Shown here piece by piece: positions 41,566 through 54,600 of a DNA stretch of 64,000 nucleotides. Positions within the stretch are counted from its first letter, which is position 1, and each line of letters begins with the position of its first letter. The translations under genes were made by a program, and so were the position numbers. The notes under the pieces are model-generated. The model ran no database searches and was not told where the DNA came from. It was given only the letters and a program-made list of their open reading frames with translations. The DNA is from Apostichopus japonicus (lineage: Eukaryota > Echinodermata > Holothuroidea > Aspidochirotida > Stichopodidae): assembly GCF_037975245.1 (NCBI RefSeq), contig NC_092580.1:31676001-31740000 (forward strand), in the 5' to 3' direction.

Positions 41566-41975
41566 TGGGCCTTTGCATAATGTTACAACTATCGACTCAG
41601 ATTAATGATAATGATGTATAGACCTAAGATGTGTTGATCCTATAGATGATAATATTGCATGCTAAAAAGATGATAAATTGCATGACTTAATCTATTCATC
41701 ATCAGAAGAGGGAGAATTCCAATACCTCCGGACATATAGTATACACTATAGGCTAGACAACCAAACATATACAATCGAATAGGCAATATAAACAATGGAA
41801 AGGTAGATAATTCTGCATGGTTAACTTCTGGAACGTCGATTTAGCGTAACCCATTCATGAATCACTCAACCTTTAAAGCAATTCGTCATAAGTGTGTCTT
41901 AACCATCTCGGAACGCGACTGTTTATAAAAGTTAACTAACTTTTAAACAACAGTGGCAACAGTTAATAGCGCCAA

Positions 41976-42876
41976 CATGGGCGTCAGCAGGTTTCAGAAA
42001 GTGAGGGGGACACTATACTATCTAAGCGGAGCGCCACCATTGGTTGGCGCGTAGCGTACCAGAAAATTTTGGGTACATAAGACCCCCTAGATCGCAGGAG
42101 ACGGCCTTCCTGAGTCGTTTTTAGTTACATCAGAACCAGATCCGTGAGGAGAAATTTTGTCTCACAAAACTAAATCCCGACAGAAAGTACTGGTAGAAAG
42201 ATGCCGTTCTGACACCAAGGGAAACAAATTACACAGCGTCCATCTCAAACGAAATATTGAAAAAGTGGCGCCGTCACCTCCGGGATGAGTGGAATGGTAT
42301 ATATAATACATGCATGTAGGTGCGAGACGTCAGTTGTTATGTGCCCAGGTACTTTAATAATAATAATCAGAAAAAGGCACCGCGCGCAGAGCGTGTGTAG
42401 CGCCTAGCCGGCACTCAACAATAAAGATCTACCATATCCGGCGAATACATGTAGCCTTAATTACTTAACCCCTACACCCCTATTCGTCCGTCCAGTCCAA
42501 GGAACTGGAGGTAGTGATATGAACATAGTAACTCATCACCATCTACCTGTATGGCTTACCTAATCCCTTGCAAACAACATGTGTGCAAGATTCAACACAC
42601 TTTCGAATGGTCTCCCCCCCCCCCCCCCCGAACGAATTAAATGGGCAGATTTAGGATATTGGGAGAATGGGAGATAAATGACGGTGCAAGTGATAGATAG
42701 TAGGGGCCCAGGGAGTCCAGATTTCTTGACCTTAATTAGAAAATCGCGCATATGCATGTGATTTTTTTTAATAACTACTCTGAAAAGTGGGTGGGACAAA
42801 TGATATGATATCCCCTCCACTTTTGAAAGTGGGGGGCGGAAATGTCCTCCCCGTCCCCCACCTGTTGACGCCCATG
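41976..42876. mobile_element. hAT-like element, 901 bp, non-autonomous
   Basis: The terminal repeats CATGGGCGTCAGCAGG and CATGGGCGTCAACAGG (right, reverse complement) are flanked by AGCGCCAA (41968-41975) and AGCGTCAA (42877-42884), a 7-of-8 target duplication. It shares the subterminal motif TATCTAAGCGGAGCGCC with the element at 58515. No transposase frame is seen. Confidence 0.75.
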
Positions 42877-42884
42877 AGCGTCAA

Positions 42885-43607
42885 TGTTGCCTAAGTTGGA
42901 TATAACTGTAAAATTTGACTTGGAACTGGATTATTTCAAACCAATAGCACCGATTTGAAAATAAAAAATGTCATTTCTTTGTAATATACCAGTTCCTGAA
43001 CTGGAACTAATCACGAGTGTATCTAATTCGGGTAGGCTAATGATGATCCTTTAAATCAATAAAGTATAATTGCTGAAATTAATCAATGGCAGCTTGGAAG
43101 CTGATAAATTTTCACTTTCTAAATTTTAATGGACTTTTAATCATAAGATCATTGCCACACATTAATTATTATAATTCTCTTCAATGGACAAGTTTTAGTA
43201 TGTCGTTATGAGAGATGGGTTAATTTTTCATTACCATTATAGGGATAAATATTGTTTATGACATGTCAGTCACGCTGTCTCTGTGCTACGTAGGTCTCAT
43301 AGTGAGATTTAATGGGATATGCTTGCTTTACAATTATGGCGTTTAGTGTTGTAGTTCAGCCCTTGGACGACTCAATCAGCTTCAAAATATATGCTTCAAA
43401 ATAGGTCGGGATTTGTGTAAATCTTTATTATTGTTCAGGGAGAGTAACTTTGGACATCGGGAACTACTTTATGTGTAGGTCTAAGCTGTTATCTGAACTC
43501 TCCTTACAGGAGTGGTTTTCACATTTGCATAGTCGTCCATTGGTATGTTCGTTAGGCTACTGCATATGTTCGGTGCTCTTCGCTGCCGTGGTTTCCATGG
43601 TGAAAAA
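42885..43607. other. no gene seen
   Basis: AT-rich sequence without splice-bounded open frames. A competing minus-strand hydrophobic frame (43481-43690) is discussed under the candidate secreted protein. Confidence 0.4.
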
Positions 43608-44167
43608 TTAGTTATAGCAAAGTATGTCAGTATACCGAGAGGTATAGCTTGTATGTGAACCTTCAATAGAAAACGGCTGAACATCGCCACAGTTCATCAT
43701 TCTGTTGTTTTTCTCTGCCTCCAATCTCCATCTCACGAAGGTGGAAGGAGCCTGCATGGCCCAACACCCATCCTTGCCATCGATGAAGAGTGTAACAAAA
43801 TAGACAGTTGATATTCTGTTAGATACTTTTAAGTATTCTTTAACTTATATCACGCAGAAACTGCATAGGACTCTCTATATTCAAGCCACATCGAGCTTGT
43901 TACTCTTGTGCAGCTGAGGAAGCAATAGTCGAATATGAACATTCTATGTAGTTGTGCATGCATTGTGGGTATAGAATTGAGAAATCTACATTGACTATTA
44001 TTTGAATAGGTGGTTGTACTTTTAATCCAAATATTTAATATTGACAAAAGGAACAAACACATTAAACATAGAAAAGAGAAAAAAAATACAATTTACGTCT
44101 AGTCAGGAAAGGATCTATATACACTGGGTCATATATAAACACATATTTAAACACATATAAACACAGC

Positions 44168-44240
<73 letters not shown>

Positions 44241-44455
44241 AGCATTGTTCGGTACATGCGTCAAAAGAACCTACAGTGGAGTGTTGACCTTCGTTACTGG
44301 TTTTGAACCTCTGAATATACAACCAGTGTCCACATTATTTTCATTGTAAATGACTTTATATGAAAATAAGTAAATATTCACTTACTTCCTGCTTGGCCAA
44401 CATCAAAGAGGATGATCATGATCAATAAGAGTTTAAAATATTCCGTTTCCTTCAT
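43608..44455 (-). CDS. candidate small secreted protein, two exons, unrecognised
   Basis: A minus-strand ATG at 44455 opens MKETEYFKLLLIMIILFDVG followed by QAG, a good signal peptide with a small-residue cleavage site, and a GTAAGT donor follows at 44385. A second open stretch at 43608-43815 reads in one frame IDGKDGCWAMQAPSTFVRWR, then a Lys/Asn-rich part, then a Cys-containing tail and TAA; it is GC-richer than its surroundings. The phases join only if the later donor GTGAAT (exon end 44382) is used, which gives about 93 residues. I do not recognise the protein. The signal-peptide exon is fair evidence and the second exon is weak; an intervening exon may be missing. Confidence 0.28.
44170..44236. 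repeat. (CA)n(TA)n compound microsatellite
   Basis: About 18 CA followed by about 15 TA dinucleotides. Confidence 0.97.
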
Positions 44456-45389
44456 TATATACTTATGGTTGTAGTATCTCGGAAGTTCAGTATGTTAGTC
44501 CAGGTAGACAGCGAATCTAACGTTTAGTAAAGTTGACTGTCAACGAGAACTTATTATTTTTCAATAATGATGATTTTTATATTAACCAGACTATTAAAAC
44601 GGGAGGGACGGCACTTTATCCGTCGCCATGGAGATTTATATTTGTTAATGTTATTGTAGTACATAGGTCTTAATTGCTTTTCAGTCCTAAAGAGAAGGGA
44701 CAAAGAGACTGCAGATAAAACAAGATTTATTTCCAACGTTCAGAAAAATCGATATTACTACCGTAAAATATAATATAATATTATATATACTAGATAGACA
44801 GCTAGATATACAGACAGATAGATAGACATATATATGTACAGACGGGCGGACGGATGGATGGAAAGATTATTCAATGATCTCACCTCACACCCCTATTATA
44901 AAATTCATCATTCGCCTCTGTTCAGCCCCATTCCTTTATCTGTCGGGGAGGGGTGGGACTTGCGTTAAAAGCTACTTATAAAGACCTAACTTATAATCTT
45001 AATTTACCCCAGGATTCACTATTTTAAGATTCAACAATTTTGTAGGGGAGTCACCTCACACCCCACGTCATAGGGGTCCGCTTCACTGACCTCAGTGCAC
45101 ACCCTCCTTTATAAAATTCTTCGCGGGGGAAGGTGGAATTTGCCCCCTCCCCCGCCCTCACACCGCCATCTTTATAAGCCTGTGCACGACACTACTAAGT
45201 GTGTCGTTATTAAGCCCAGTCCACGCTTATTATTATTATTTTTTCTTGCAGATAGGCTACCTGATACATCTACATTTCCTTGCCTTGGCCTGATGTTATT
45301 ATGGTCGTATCATTTATGTTTTATGGAGAAACTAATGTTCTCCATGTTACACTGAGATGAATGCATTTTATAAGGCGGATGAGTGACAT
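44456..45389. other. no gene seen
   Basis: Contains a short GATA/GACA-type repeat near 44790-44860 and C-rich patches. Nothing codes convincingly. Confidence 0.45.
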
Positions 45390-45485
45390 GTAGGAGACAG
45401 GGACGTCGCTAGAGGGGGGGTGTGGGGGGGGGGTGTCTCACCCCCCCAATCTTGGTAAAAATTACGATAGTTGGAAAATTTGAGT

Positions 45486-45567
45486 GCGACAGTCGGAATT
45501 TCCGACTGTCGCCAGCTTCAATTCGGAATTTCCGACTGTCGCACTCTAATTTTTCTGACTGTCGCAC
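45486..45567. repeat. nested palindromes inside the hAT-like element
   Basis: GCGACAGTCGGA (45486-45497) and its perfect complement (45501-45512) form a 12-bp stem with a 3-nt loop. Two more copies of the arm follow by 45567. Confidence 0.85.
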
Positions 45568-45839
45568 TTTTATTTTCATATGTTCTTGTAATTTGTGAGT
45601 GACATAAAATTTTCGATCAAAATCGACCTTTAATCAATCATATTTACCACGTTTTCCTCGTCACATTGAGAAATTGTATCTCGCGATCCTTATACCCCAC
45701 CATACAAAACTTCGTACGATTTTGAATACTCTAAAAAAAATACAACGTTCGCCAGCTTTCAAGTCGGATAATTTATGTATTAATTTTGCTATTGGGTGGG
45801 TCGACCCTGTTCGCTTGCTTCAAGTAAGTTCAGGATATA

Positions 45840-46270
45840 CAGGGACGTAGCCAGGGGGAGCAGGGGAGCGACTGCTCCCCCCTTTCAGTGTCGAAAAATA
45901 TGTATAACTGTTGTTATTACACTGCTAATACACGGCGATAACGATATTTTTTTTTAGGCCACTGCACATCTGGCTGTCTTACAAAATATGAAAGTTTATA
46001 TTGTCCATCAGTTAAGTTCGTCAAATGTATTTCTGATATAATATATAAAAGAACATGTAAAAGAACTCAAACAGGAAAACCAAATCGGCTGATAATATGA
46101 TATCATATGATAATGATGAAACTGGCAACAAATTGCACCAGATCGCATCTAAGGACCTTCAATTGTTCAAAAATATCTCAAAGGGGAGGGGGACACCCCC
46201 TCCCCTTAGACCCCTCCCCCATATCAATCGCAAAAGGTGTTCCCTCTTTCAAACTCCTGGCTACGTCGTT
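45840..46270. mobile_element. inner hAT-like element nested in 45398-46582
   Basis: The ends are CAGGGACGTAGCCAGG and (right, reverse complement) AACGACGTAGCCAGG. The flanks AGGATATA (45832-45839) and GGGATATA (46271-46278) match at 7 of 8. Part of its interior (about 45885-46050) is repeated in inverse orientation at about 60110-60240. Confidence 0.7.
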
Positions 46271-46590
46271 GGGATATATATTGTCTCTATAGTATACAAT
46301 TAAAACACCAATGCTAATCTATGGAAGCTTAAAATTGCCATCAACATAGGCAAAAACTTTGCCCCATAAGGTACAAATGTATCTAAAAAAGTTCGGAACA
46401 TAAGTGCAGTCGCGAAAGATTGGGTGTCTGACTGACACTGACCGTATCGTTGACGATTAGTGCGGGGTGGAGGGGGGGGGGGGTACAAGGCAGCAGTCGG
46501 AATTTTCTGGCTCCAAAACCCATCCAGTTGGAATTTCAGCCACTACACCCCCCCCAATCATCAGGCCTTAGCTACGTCCCTGGTAGGAGA

Positions 46591-48669
46591 AAGACGGGCG
46601 TTCTCCTGTCTGACAATTATAGTAAAAAAAATACACATGAATCGTATAGTTATTTCAATGAGTTTCCCGAACAAGCTCGTTTATGTCGGTAAGGTTATGG
46701 CAAGCCATATGGGACTAACACCGCATAATATATTCTCGTATTAATACCATATACGGTGGGGTCACTTTGTACTTCTTCCTACTGTAATTAAAGAAGACGC
46801 AACGTGGAGGATTTTCCCGCCTTTATAGGATAAACAGAATTGTTAAAGTGTTGTTCGCTGGTACCAAGGGGAACATGTCGTATTACAAATTATACTGATC
46901 TCATTCGTATCATGCATAATGAAATGCAGTACAAGGTGGTAAAATTGTTACGCAAACAAAGCAATGCATGTAACCTCAAATTTTGTGTGCAAAACATTTC
47001 AGTAAACTATTTGCATGATACAAGACACACATCTGCCGATTTCTGCACTGACAGACTCGTATTTTTGTAATCCCTGAAAAGACAGAACGCGATGGCTGTG
47101 TATTCCAGTCACGGTTCGTAACCCTCTTCAAGTTTTTAATCCTAATCTTTACTTTACTATTGCTGTTTGCAATTTTGTCGGCGTGTTTTTGAACCATCTT
47201 GAAGTCTAAGTTTGATTTCGACCAATAGACCTCACAGGCTGGCGTGATCATGGCCTGATTGTTTGTTCTGTAGCACTGCGAGTCGGTGTTTGCTGTCAGA
47301 TTGTGTTAACTGCGCAGATCGGATGCAACGCATTGCACTGTGTTGTAACGACATTGCCAAGCAAGGTGGAATTTTTACACGGGCCTAGGATCCCATGTCA
47401 ATTCCATATCCTCTCTTTTCCCGAAAAAAGCATCCAGGAGAGTACGTTGCGAGTCTGGCATTTGGGGCCAGAAGTGGGCTAGCTGTCTTACACTGGATGG
47501 ATGCATGATGTCTATTCGACTGGGTAGTAAAGATGTTCATCGTTCAGTGACACCATCGCCTCAATGAGGCGTATTCTGTTCATCATGCATGTTCTCATTG
47601 TCATACCGCCATTAAAGATTCCATATTAAACTCTGGATTATATGCATGAGTTGATTAAACATGTTCCATCGTCGAATCCTTTTACGCTTGTATTTATTTC
47701 GTTAAAGTTATGGGAAAACATAAAAGGGTTTAAAGCAAATTTGCTTTAACTCTGTTAAAAATAGGATACATTATAGTGTATGGCAATGCTTATCTAGGCA
47801 GAGTATTTCAAGGGAACTTCACATGGAAACATGTGCGGGGCGGGAAGGGGGGTGGGGAGGGGGAGCAGTGGTATAACCCTGTAGCGTCATGGGGAGGTGG
47901 TTATAGCCCTTCTGATAAAACCTTGAACAGTGTTTCCCTACACTTACACCAAATACCCCTCCCCCCACCAAAAGCATGCTAGACGTACCCTTATTAGAGA
48001 GGCAGGGTGAACATAAGAGTAACAACCGAAGTAGAGAACCTCACTGAAACCAGCTCTGTTCATCCCAGTGCATAAGGTCATGACTCTGTTTATTTCTATT
48101 AGGTACGTATAAATATTAGCCATTTACCATACTAGGAAAGTTGTGGTGTTACCATGAGAAAATATTCGCAATCTACACCCACTTTGCAAATTAAGTAACC
48201 CTCTCATGTAGCAATCAAATGGAATTTCATCCATTTTGCCTTGTGCGGAATAACCAATAAAAAGCATTGTTTAATTTTTTAAACCTTGGATTTTTGCTTC
48301 ATACTTATCTTTGACCTACATTGTAATGTCTCTCGGGTGCAGCATCACATGCTAATGCCAGGCATACAAACACGAAGTTCACAGTAGGACTACATATGAC
48401 TTACAGCTACGGAGTTTGCGAAACCTTTGCCCTTGCTTTGATATATTTTAATTAATATGATTTAAACATTCAGACTATTAACAAGGATGCATACATTACA
48501 TTGAAATTGTCTTCGAATACCTATTTTTTATGTTCTGCACAAAAATCGCAGTGTTTTTGGCATATAACTATTATGTAGGTTTGAAGAACATTAAAGTTTC
48601 AGAAGCATATTATTAACAAACCAAAGCACGGTCCAGAATAAACTAAGAAAGTTGCATCAATGGCGTTCC
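46591..48669. other. presumptive 5' flank of the LRRC74-like gene, no coding exon recognised
   Basis: Several open frames exist (for example 46976-47251, minus strand) but none has a recognisable motif or paired splice sites. A G-rich patch lies at 47837-47871. Confidence 0.45.
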
Positions 48670-51600
48670 ATGTGCTACAAGTGTTCGAGGTCATTGCCGC
48701 AGCATTTACGGTTGCTTAGTACCATCAAGGGTATTCCACCTTCAGGCCACTCGCGAACGTCAGTCAGAAACATGGCTGTGCGAAATGGCAGGAGAATTGT
48801 TAGACATGAATGCAAAGGTGGCCAGCAAATTGTTGTTAATAAACAATTGAATGTAAGGGAATCCAGCTTAGCGATGCAATTGGACGTACAGAAGAGAAGC
48901 CCTGTTGTTACAAATGACAGGGCCTCAAATACAACTGCTAACGTTATTCATAACATTAGGCCTCAGACTGCCAGTGCCAGACGACAAGACGAAGTTATTT
49001 CAAGACAACGAACTAACGTGAGGCCTCAGTCATCAACGTCAAGAAACCGAAAGGTGGATGGAAAGAATTCCTTATGGGTCTTTTTTAGGAAGTCATTTTG
49101 ATTTTAATCATTTCTCGGCTCAGTTGCAGAATACCCCGTAAGACAAAAGCTCCCGATGTAGTTTGCTACCCGTCGCACAAGTACATTTGAATGGATTTAA
49201 GAATGCTTTGGACAAGCACTTATTAAAGCATTGTAATCGGGACTGAGTGTTTGTGTCTTCAGTTTTTCCCCCTCTCCTATAGGGTTCTTGATGGGGACTT
49301 GAGTGTCCCTCCTGATCCCTTTTTTCAACTAATTAAACTAAACAAACTAGGTATAACCGAATTACCCTTCAGAAATTTCCTTTCACAAAATGGCTTAACT
49401 TAAATAAGAAAGAGAATCTGATTACGGTTGTAGTAATATCACAAACAAATTTTAGTATCAATCAGGTCCCATAGTAATAAATAAAACAATGTAATGATGG
49501 GTTGTACCTAAAAGGAATGGCAAAAATGGCTTTCTCTGTATTACTAGACTCCCGATAGCATATGACATAGCCAACCTCATTTAAGGGTATTGCGTCAAAG
49601 TTGCTGGGTATAACCCGCAGGAGCTGTGCTTGCCTCCCCCCCCCCCCTCCCTGCCAATATGCTGGATATTCTGCAATTACTCCCTCCTCTCAAGGAAGCA
49701 CTGTAGCAGAATTGGATGGCAATCATTCTTTTCTTCAAATTAAGTAATATTTTTCTACTTCAAAATTGAGATGCATGTCAACTGTCAATGAATGTATAAA
49801 ACTGTGTATGACTGACGCAGGACCAATTGTGACACACATGAAATTTCATAACTTGGAAAGTAAGCCAAACTTGAAGTGTGCTTGCAAGTCCCCCGAAGTT
49901 CTCTTCTTAAAAGTGAAGCCAAATGTTGATATTAATTTGCAAAGCACATGTTCTAATCATCACTATCATGTGACTTATTTTCTGTTAGCATACTGTATCT
50001 ACTGAACATCTGTTAGACGATAATATTTGTTTGTATCCAATGTAAAGAATGAAAGAAATATCCCCATATTATATTTTCTAGAACATCATATTATACTTGT
50101 TATATTTTACATGAAAGCAAAGAATGAGCCTAATATTTTAATTCATTTAGGATCATCCAAGTGAATTCCAGATGCATCTCGCTTAATGTTTAGTAGGCTG
50201 CATCATAATTGGTCACGGTTTGCCCCCATTTTCAGTGAAGATACCATGAAAAAATGTACTTGTACATGTATGCATGTTGGTGACATATATTTCAAAGGCT
50301 AGATATATGTAGAAATTAGAGAAATTGATTTAACTTGAATTGATTTAAGGAGTAAACTTTGCCAATTTAAAGTCTTATGTGCATCATCATTGGACTCACC
50401 ATGCTGCACCATATATTCATTGTTGTATATTGTTTACTTTGTATAAGCAGAACTAGATAATGTTGGAACACTGTTCAACCCAAGGTAAAAACAATAAAGT
50501 GAATAGTATTAGTAAAGTTAACCAAAACATTTTACTCTCAGTGTTAAACTTTTACATCACACATGTTTGTTTCAAGTTGATCTCCTATGGTACAAACTGT
50601 AACAATTTCAATTATCAATATTTTGTGAATGCCATGTAGGAATTGGATGCAAATTTCACCATGTTTATCTACATTAGAATATGTTCCTCTTTTAGATATA
50701 GTTTCCTCTAGACTATCCTTTCAAGAAGTAGAGACAAGGGAGGTGCAATATTTTATTTCTCTGAGTTCTGCGTCAGTCTTCGCAAGTTTCGCAACACACT
50801 GTGCACCTGACTTTCAGTGACACTAGTAAAGTTCGGGCTTAGACTATATTTATAAAATATTGATTTGTTTAATTTATTTTTTTCATGTACTTTTTACATA
50901 GGGGGAGTAAGTGTATAGAATACAGAGCTATTGTTTTTAATGTTTTAGAGTTCATTCTAAGTCATTGCAATGCATTTAAGGTCATTTAACCTTTCATGTT
51001 AAATAATAACATCTGTACATTTTTATTAACTGCGCTAAAATGTTTATGAAGGAACAAACTGTTAATAACCATTGTTTTTTTTTGTTTAATTTGTTTTATT
51101 TCACAGCAAATTCCAAGCCCCAAGTTACTTGAAAGTAGGAAAAGAATTTCAAAGAAAAAGAAATGTTCTGAAGTTAGAGACCGAAGAGAGGATTCCAGCA
51201 GTAATGACTTGGAAGGTATTTCAGGATCATCTCCATCAAAGTCACCCCGCTTGGACAATACACCTCACACAGCTTTTCTTCAATCAATATTACAGGCTAA
51301 GGTACAGTAGTATTCTGCTATTGACATTTCTGATGTTATTTTGGTTTTTGTGAAGTTGAAGTTGAACACTCTAGATTATTTTGCAATAAATTATAAAAGT
51401 GGAATGGATTGCAGTTGGGAAGTACATGAAATCCAGCTATTTTTTTAGGTGACGTAAAGAGTGTCATTGGACGTCCAGGGAGGTTTGTCAAGGGCACCAA
51501 GAGCTCCACAACTGTGTCTACTAAACCAAGAGATATAAAAGCTGAACTATGGCTGGCATAAATACTCTATTTGTAGAAATCCCAGGGGTCAAAGTTGATA

Positions 51601-54600
51601 TTGGTAATTTTGGCTGTATTTTGTGATTATAATGTATCTGTCAGATCCGTTTTAAAAACACTTTCAACAAATGAGAAATTTATATGAACCTCCAAAACTT
51701 TCTTCTCAAATTTAGGACCAAGACATAATAGGGGTCAGTGATGCCAAAAGTAGTAAGGAAGAATTTCAGACGTCGACACATACACTTCATGACACTCCCT
51801 CAATTAATGACACTTTTACTGATGGAGGTTGTATAACCACACTCCATGAAAATAATGCTTCTCGTCTTATGGAGGCAACTTCCAATGTACATCCAAGTTA
51901 TTCTGTTTGTGATGACGGTGTCGAGGAGATACCCTGGTCTGTGACAGAGCTGAAATCAGGTACAGGAGATAAGGAAGAGGATGTTGACGATGGACTTGAG
52001 CAAAGTCAAACCCGACGATCTTTCTTAGCTCTTTCAATAAAATATGGTAAGGGTCCCATTTTTACTGTTTTCGAAAAGATGGAATGGATGTCATAGCTAC
52101 AGCAAAAATTATTGGGACATACCGTTGTAGTATTATTAAAAGTAGAGAAGTTTTGCCCATCTGTAAATATGTAAGGTTAATATATTACAACCGTTTTAGT
52201 GAGTGAAACATTTTCGGATAGGTACAACAGAATTGAAACATTTAGTCCTCAGTTGAATATACATGTAATGAAGTCTAGCTAAACATTTGACATGTGAATT
52301 TGTTTGTGAAGAGTAAAGTGATACTTTGGTTAACAGTTTAAATCACGTTGTGGTCGGCTGACATTATATTCCTATCACTTCAGAAAATAGTTTTGCGTTT
52401 CATTGTTAAAAAGAAAAAAAACAAAAGAAGAAAGTTTACACACCTATTATCCTATTAATTAATTATTATCGGATTGTAAGTACCATAGGTCCAGCTATAT
52501 CACATTCATTTTGGAGTACATGTTAATAGTCAGTATGAAAATGAAAGACCAACGACCATCAAACCGTTCGTGAACATGCATAAGAAGCGGATTAATAGCT
52601 ATAATAACATATTACTTGTAAATTTTTAAATGGCAAGTCACTTCTAAGCAATGTTTATGTTGTCCATTTCTTGGTAATAGAAGAGAAAAGTGATGAAAAA
52701 ACTGATCTGGATGAAGATTCAGAAGATCCTTCCAGAAAGTTCCGAGAAGAGAGACAGAAACAGCTGAGAGAGGCAGCGAAGAGTCTCATGGAGGGAGCAG
52801 ATGTTTACAAGGATGAAGATTATGACACAGATTTAGAGGAAGACTTCCCCAAAGGTATCAGGATCTGAAATTATTTGTTATTTATTTTGGTGGGTAGAAG
52901 AGTTGAAAGGTGGGGGAGGGGGATATTGCTGGACTAATTAGAGTTTCTGGGTTAATTGATTCCTCATTGCAGGTAAAAGGAATATATGTGATGGTGATGG
53001 CATATGTGCCTTTGTAAATATGTGACACCATTGACTTGTAGATGACGTAACTCAAAAAGTGCATGAAAAATTAATAGGTGCATTCATCTTAGTGATTTAA
53101 AGGACCACGTTGTGATTCATAGAGGTCAATGTTCATTTGAGGTCAACAGAATATCAAACAGAAGTATGAAAATCCTTTGAAGAGCAATAACTTTAAAAAA
53201 CAAAGCTTGGATGACCTTCATACTTGCTATTTTGGATCCATGTTAATTGTAAAGTGTAAGAGAACTATTGTTTTAGCAATTTACACGTGGAATTTCTGAA
53301 AACCAAGTAAAGTAACTTCAAAAGGAAAGCTTTGATGGACATGAAATGTGATTTGTAGGTCCACCCAAACGAGCACAAGAACTGTACTTGGTTATAATCG
53401 TCAGGTCAGAATCACCTTGGTTTCATCAGATTGCTAATATTACTGTCTGAGGTGATCAAAACGTCATTTGTGTGCAGAGTTTTATTAACATTTAAAAACA
53501 TGGCCTAGAATCGCTAAGCATTTGACTTCATAGTTTTGTTTTATAGTTAGAAGGCAAATAGTGTTACAAAGTGAAATCATCTTCTTAAACTGACAGTGTA
53601 TAGTGTAACAGTTTATTACATTCTTTTATCTATTTTGATTTGAATTTTCAGAACCGGAACCTAGGTTAGATGAAGCTGGAGTAAGTGTTTACATTCAAGA
53701 GTGCAAGATGGAAGGTAAGTTATGCATATTTAGCTGTCCTTTAGTTTGATTATTGTGACTGACTCCAGCAGACCATCCCCCCCCCCCCCGGGTGGGGCAC
53801 TGGTTTGAGGTTTGTCTAAGCAGCATTGATTTCTCCTTTTAGCATAGGAGATGGAGAGGGGAGGATAATAGGAGTATTTATGTCATCCCCAATCATTCTC
53901 CACTCCAAACCCCCTCCCCCTTCCTGCCCACCTCTCCTCTCCCCCCCAAAATGAAAATACAAGACAGTTACGAGATACATTCTGATCCATTCCATTTTCA
54001 TGTTACGGACTAAACACAATTTGTTTTCTTTTTCCTTGTTCCCTTTTTTTTTGTGCAAATGTAGGTGTTGATCCCTCACCTTACGTGAAGAATCATCTAA
54101 AGGGAACCACTTTTGTTATGCGCCACCGATACTTAGGAATGAGGGCATTCTTACCTTTTGCAAGAGCCATGCAGGTTAATGTTAATCACTATTTTACCTT
54201 ACATTCAAATTCATGGTAAGAATTAAAGGTCATGACCATGTAAGCAGGTGTAAAGAAGGAGGCCATAAGAGGACTGATAGCTCAAGTAAGATACTAACAG
54301 AGACCATAACCAGACTATAAATGGATGTTTAGCCAACAGTTCCCCTAAATGATTGAATTGGTGAATCTAACCCCCATTCACAACATTTTATTCACTTCAC
54401 CATTTTATTTTTTCACAGAAAAACACAACTGTCGAATTTCTCAACTTGTCTGACAATAGAATTGACTCGCTGGGATCTTCAGCCGTTGCTGAAATGATGA
54501 GGGACAATTGTTACGTCACAAGGCTGGTAAGTAGTGAACTAAACTCCATCCCCTCCCTCCTCCTCCTCCTCCCCCATGCCCACCTTTCGTCTTGTTTTCA

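Larger units (their letters stand above)
45398..46582. mobile_element. hAT-like element, 1185 bp, containing a second insertion
   Basis: The ends are CAGGGACGTCGCTAGAG and (right, reverse complement) CAGGGACGTAGCTAAGG. The exact 8-bp target duplication GTAGGAGA lies at 45390-45397 and 46583-46590. The interior is occupied by another element at 45840-46270. No transposase frame remains. Confidence 0.85.

Noticed and set aside
43481-43690. Minus-strand frame beginning MAMFSRFLLKVHIQAIPLG, read as a first exon of another Golgi enzyme
   Set aside because: It could be a type II anchor, but no downstream catalytic exon exists in the window and it overlaps the alternative secreted-protein frame; the evidence is insufficient for a feature.
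46976-47251. 91-codon minus-strand frame rich in Lys and Arg
   Set aside because: No recognised motif, no paired splice sites, and the frame is not supported by its context.
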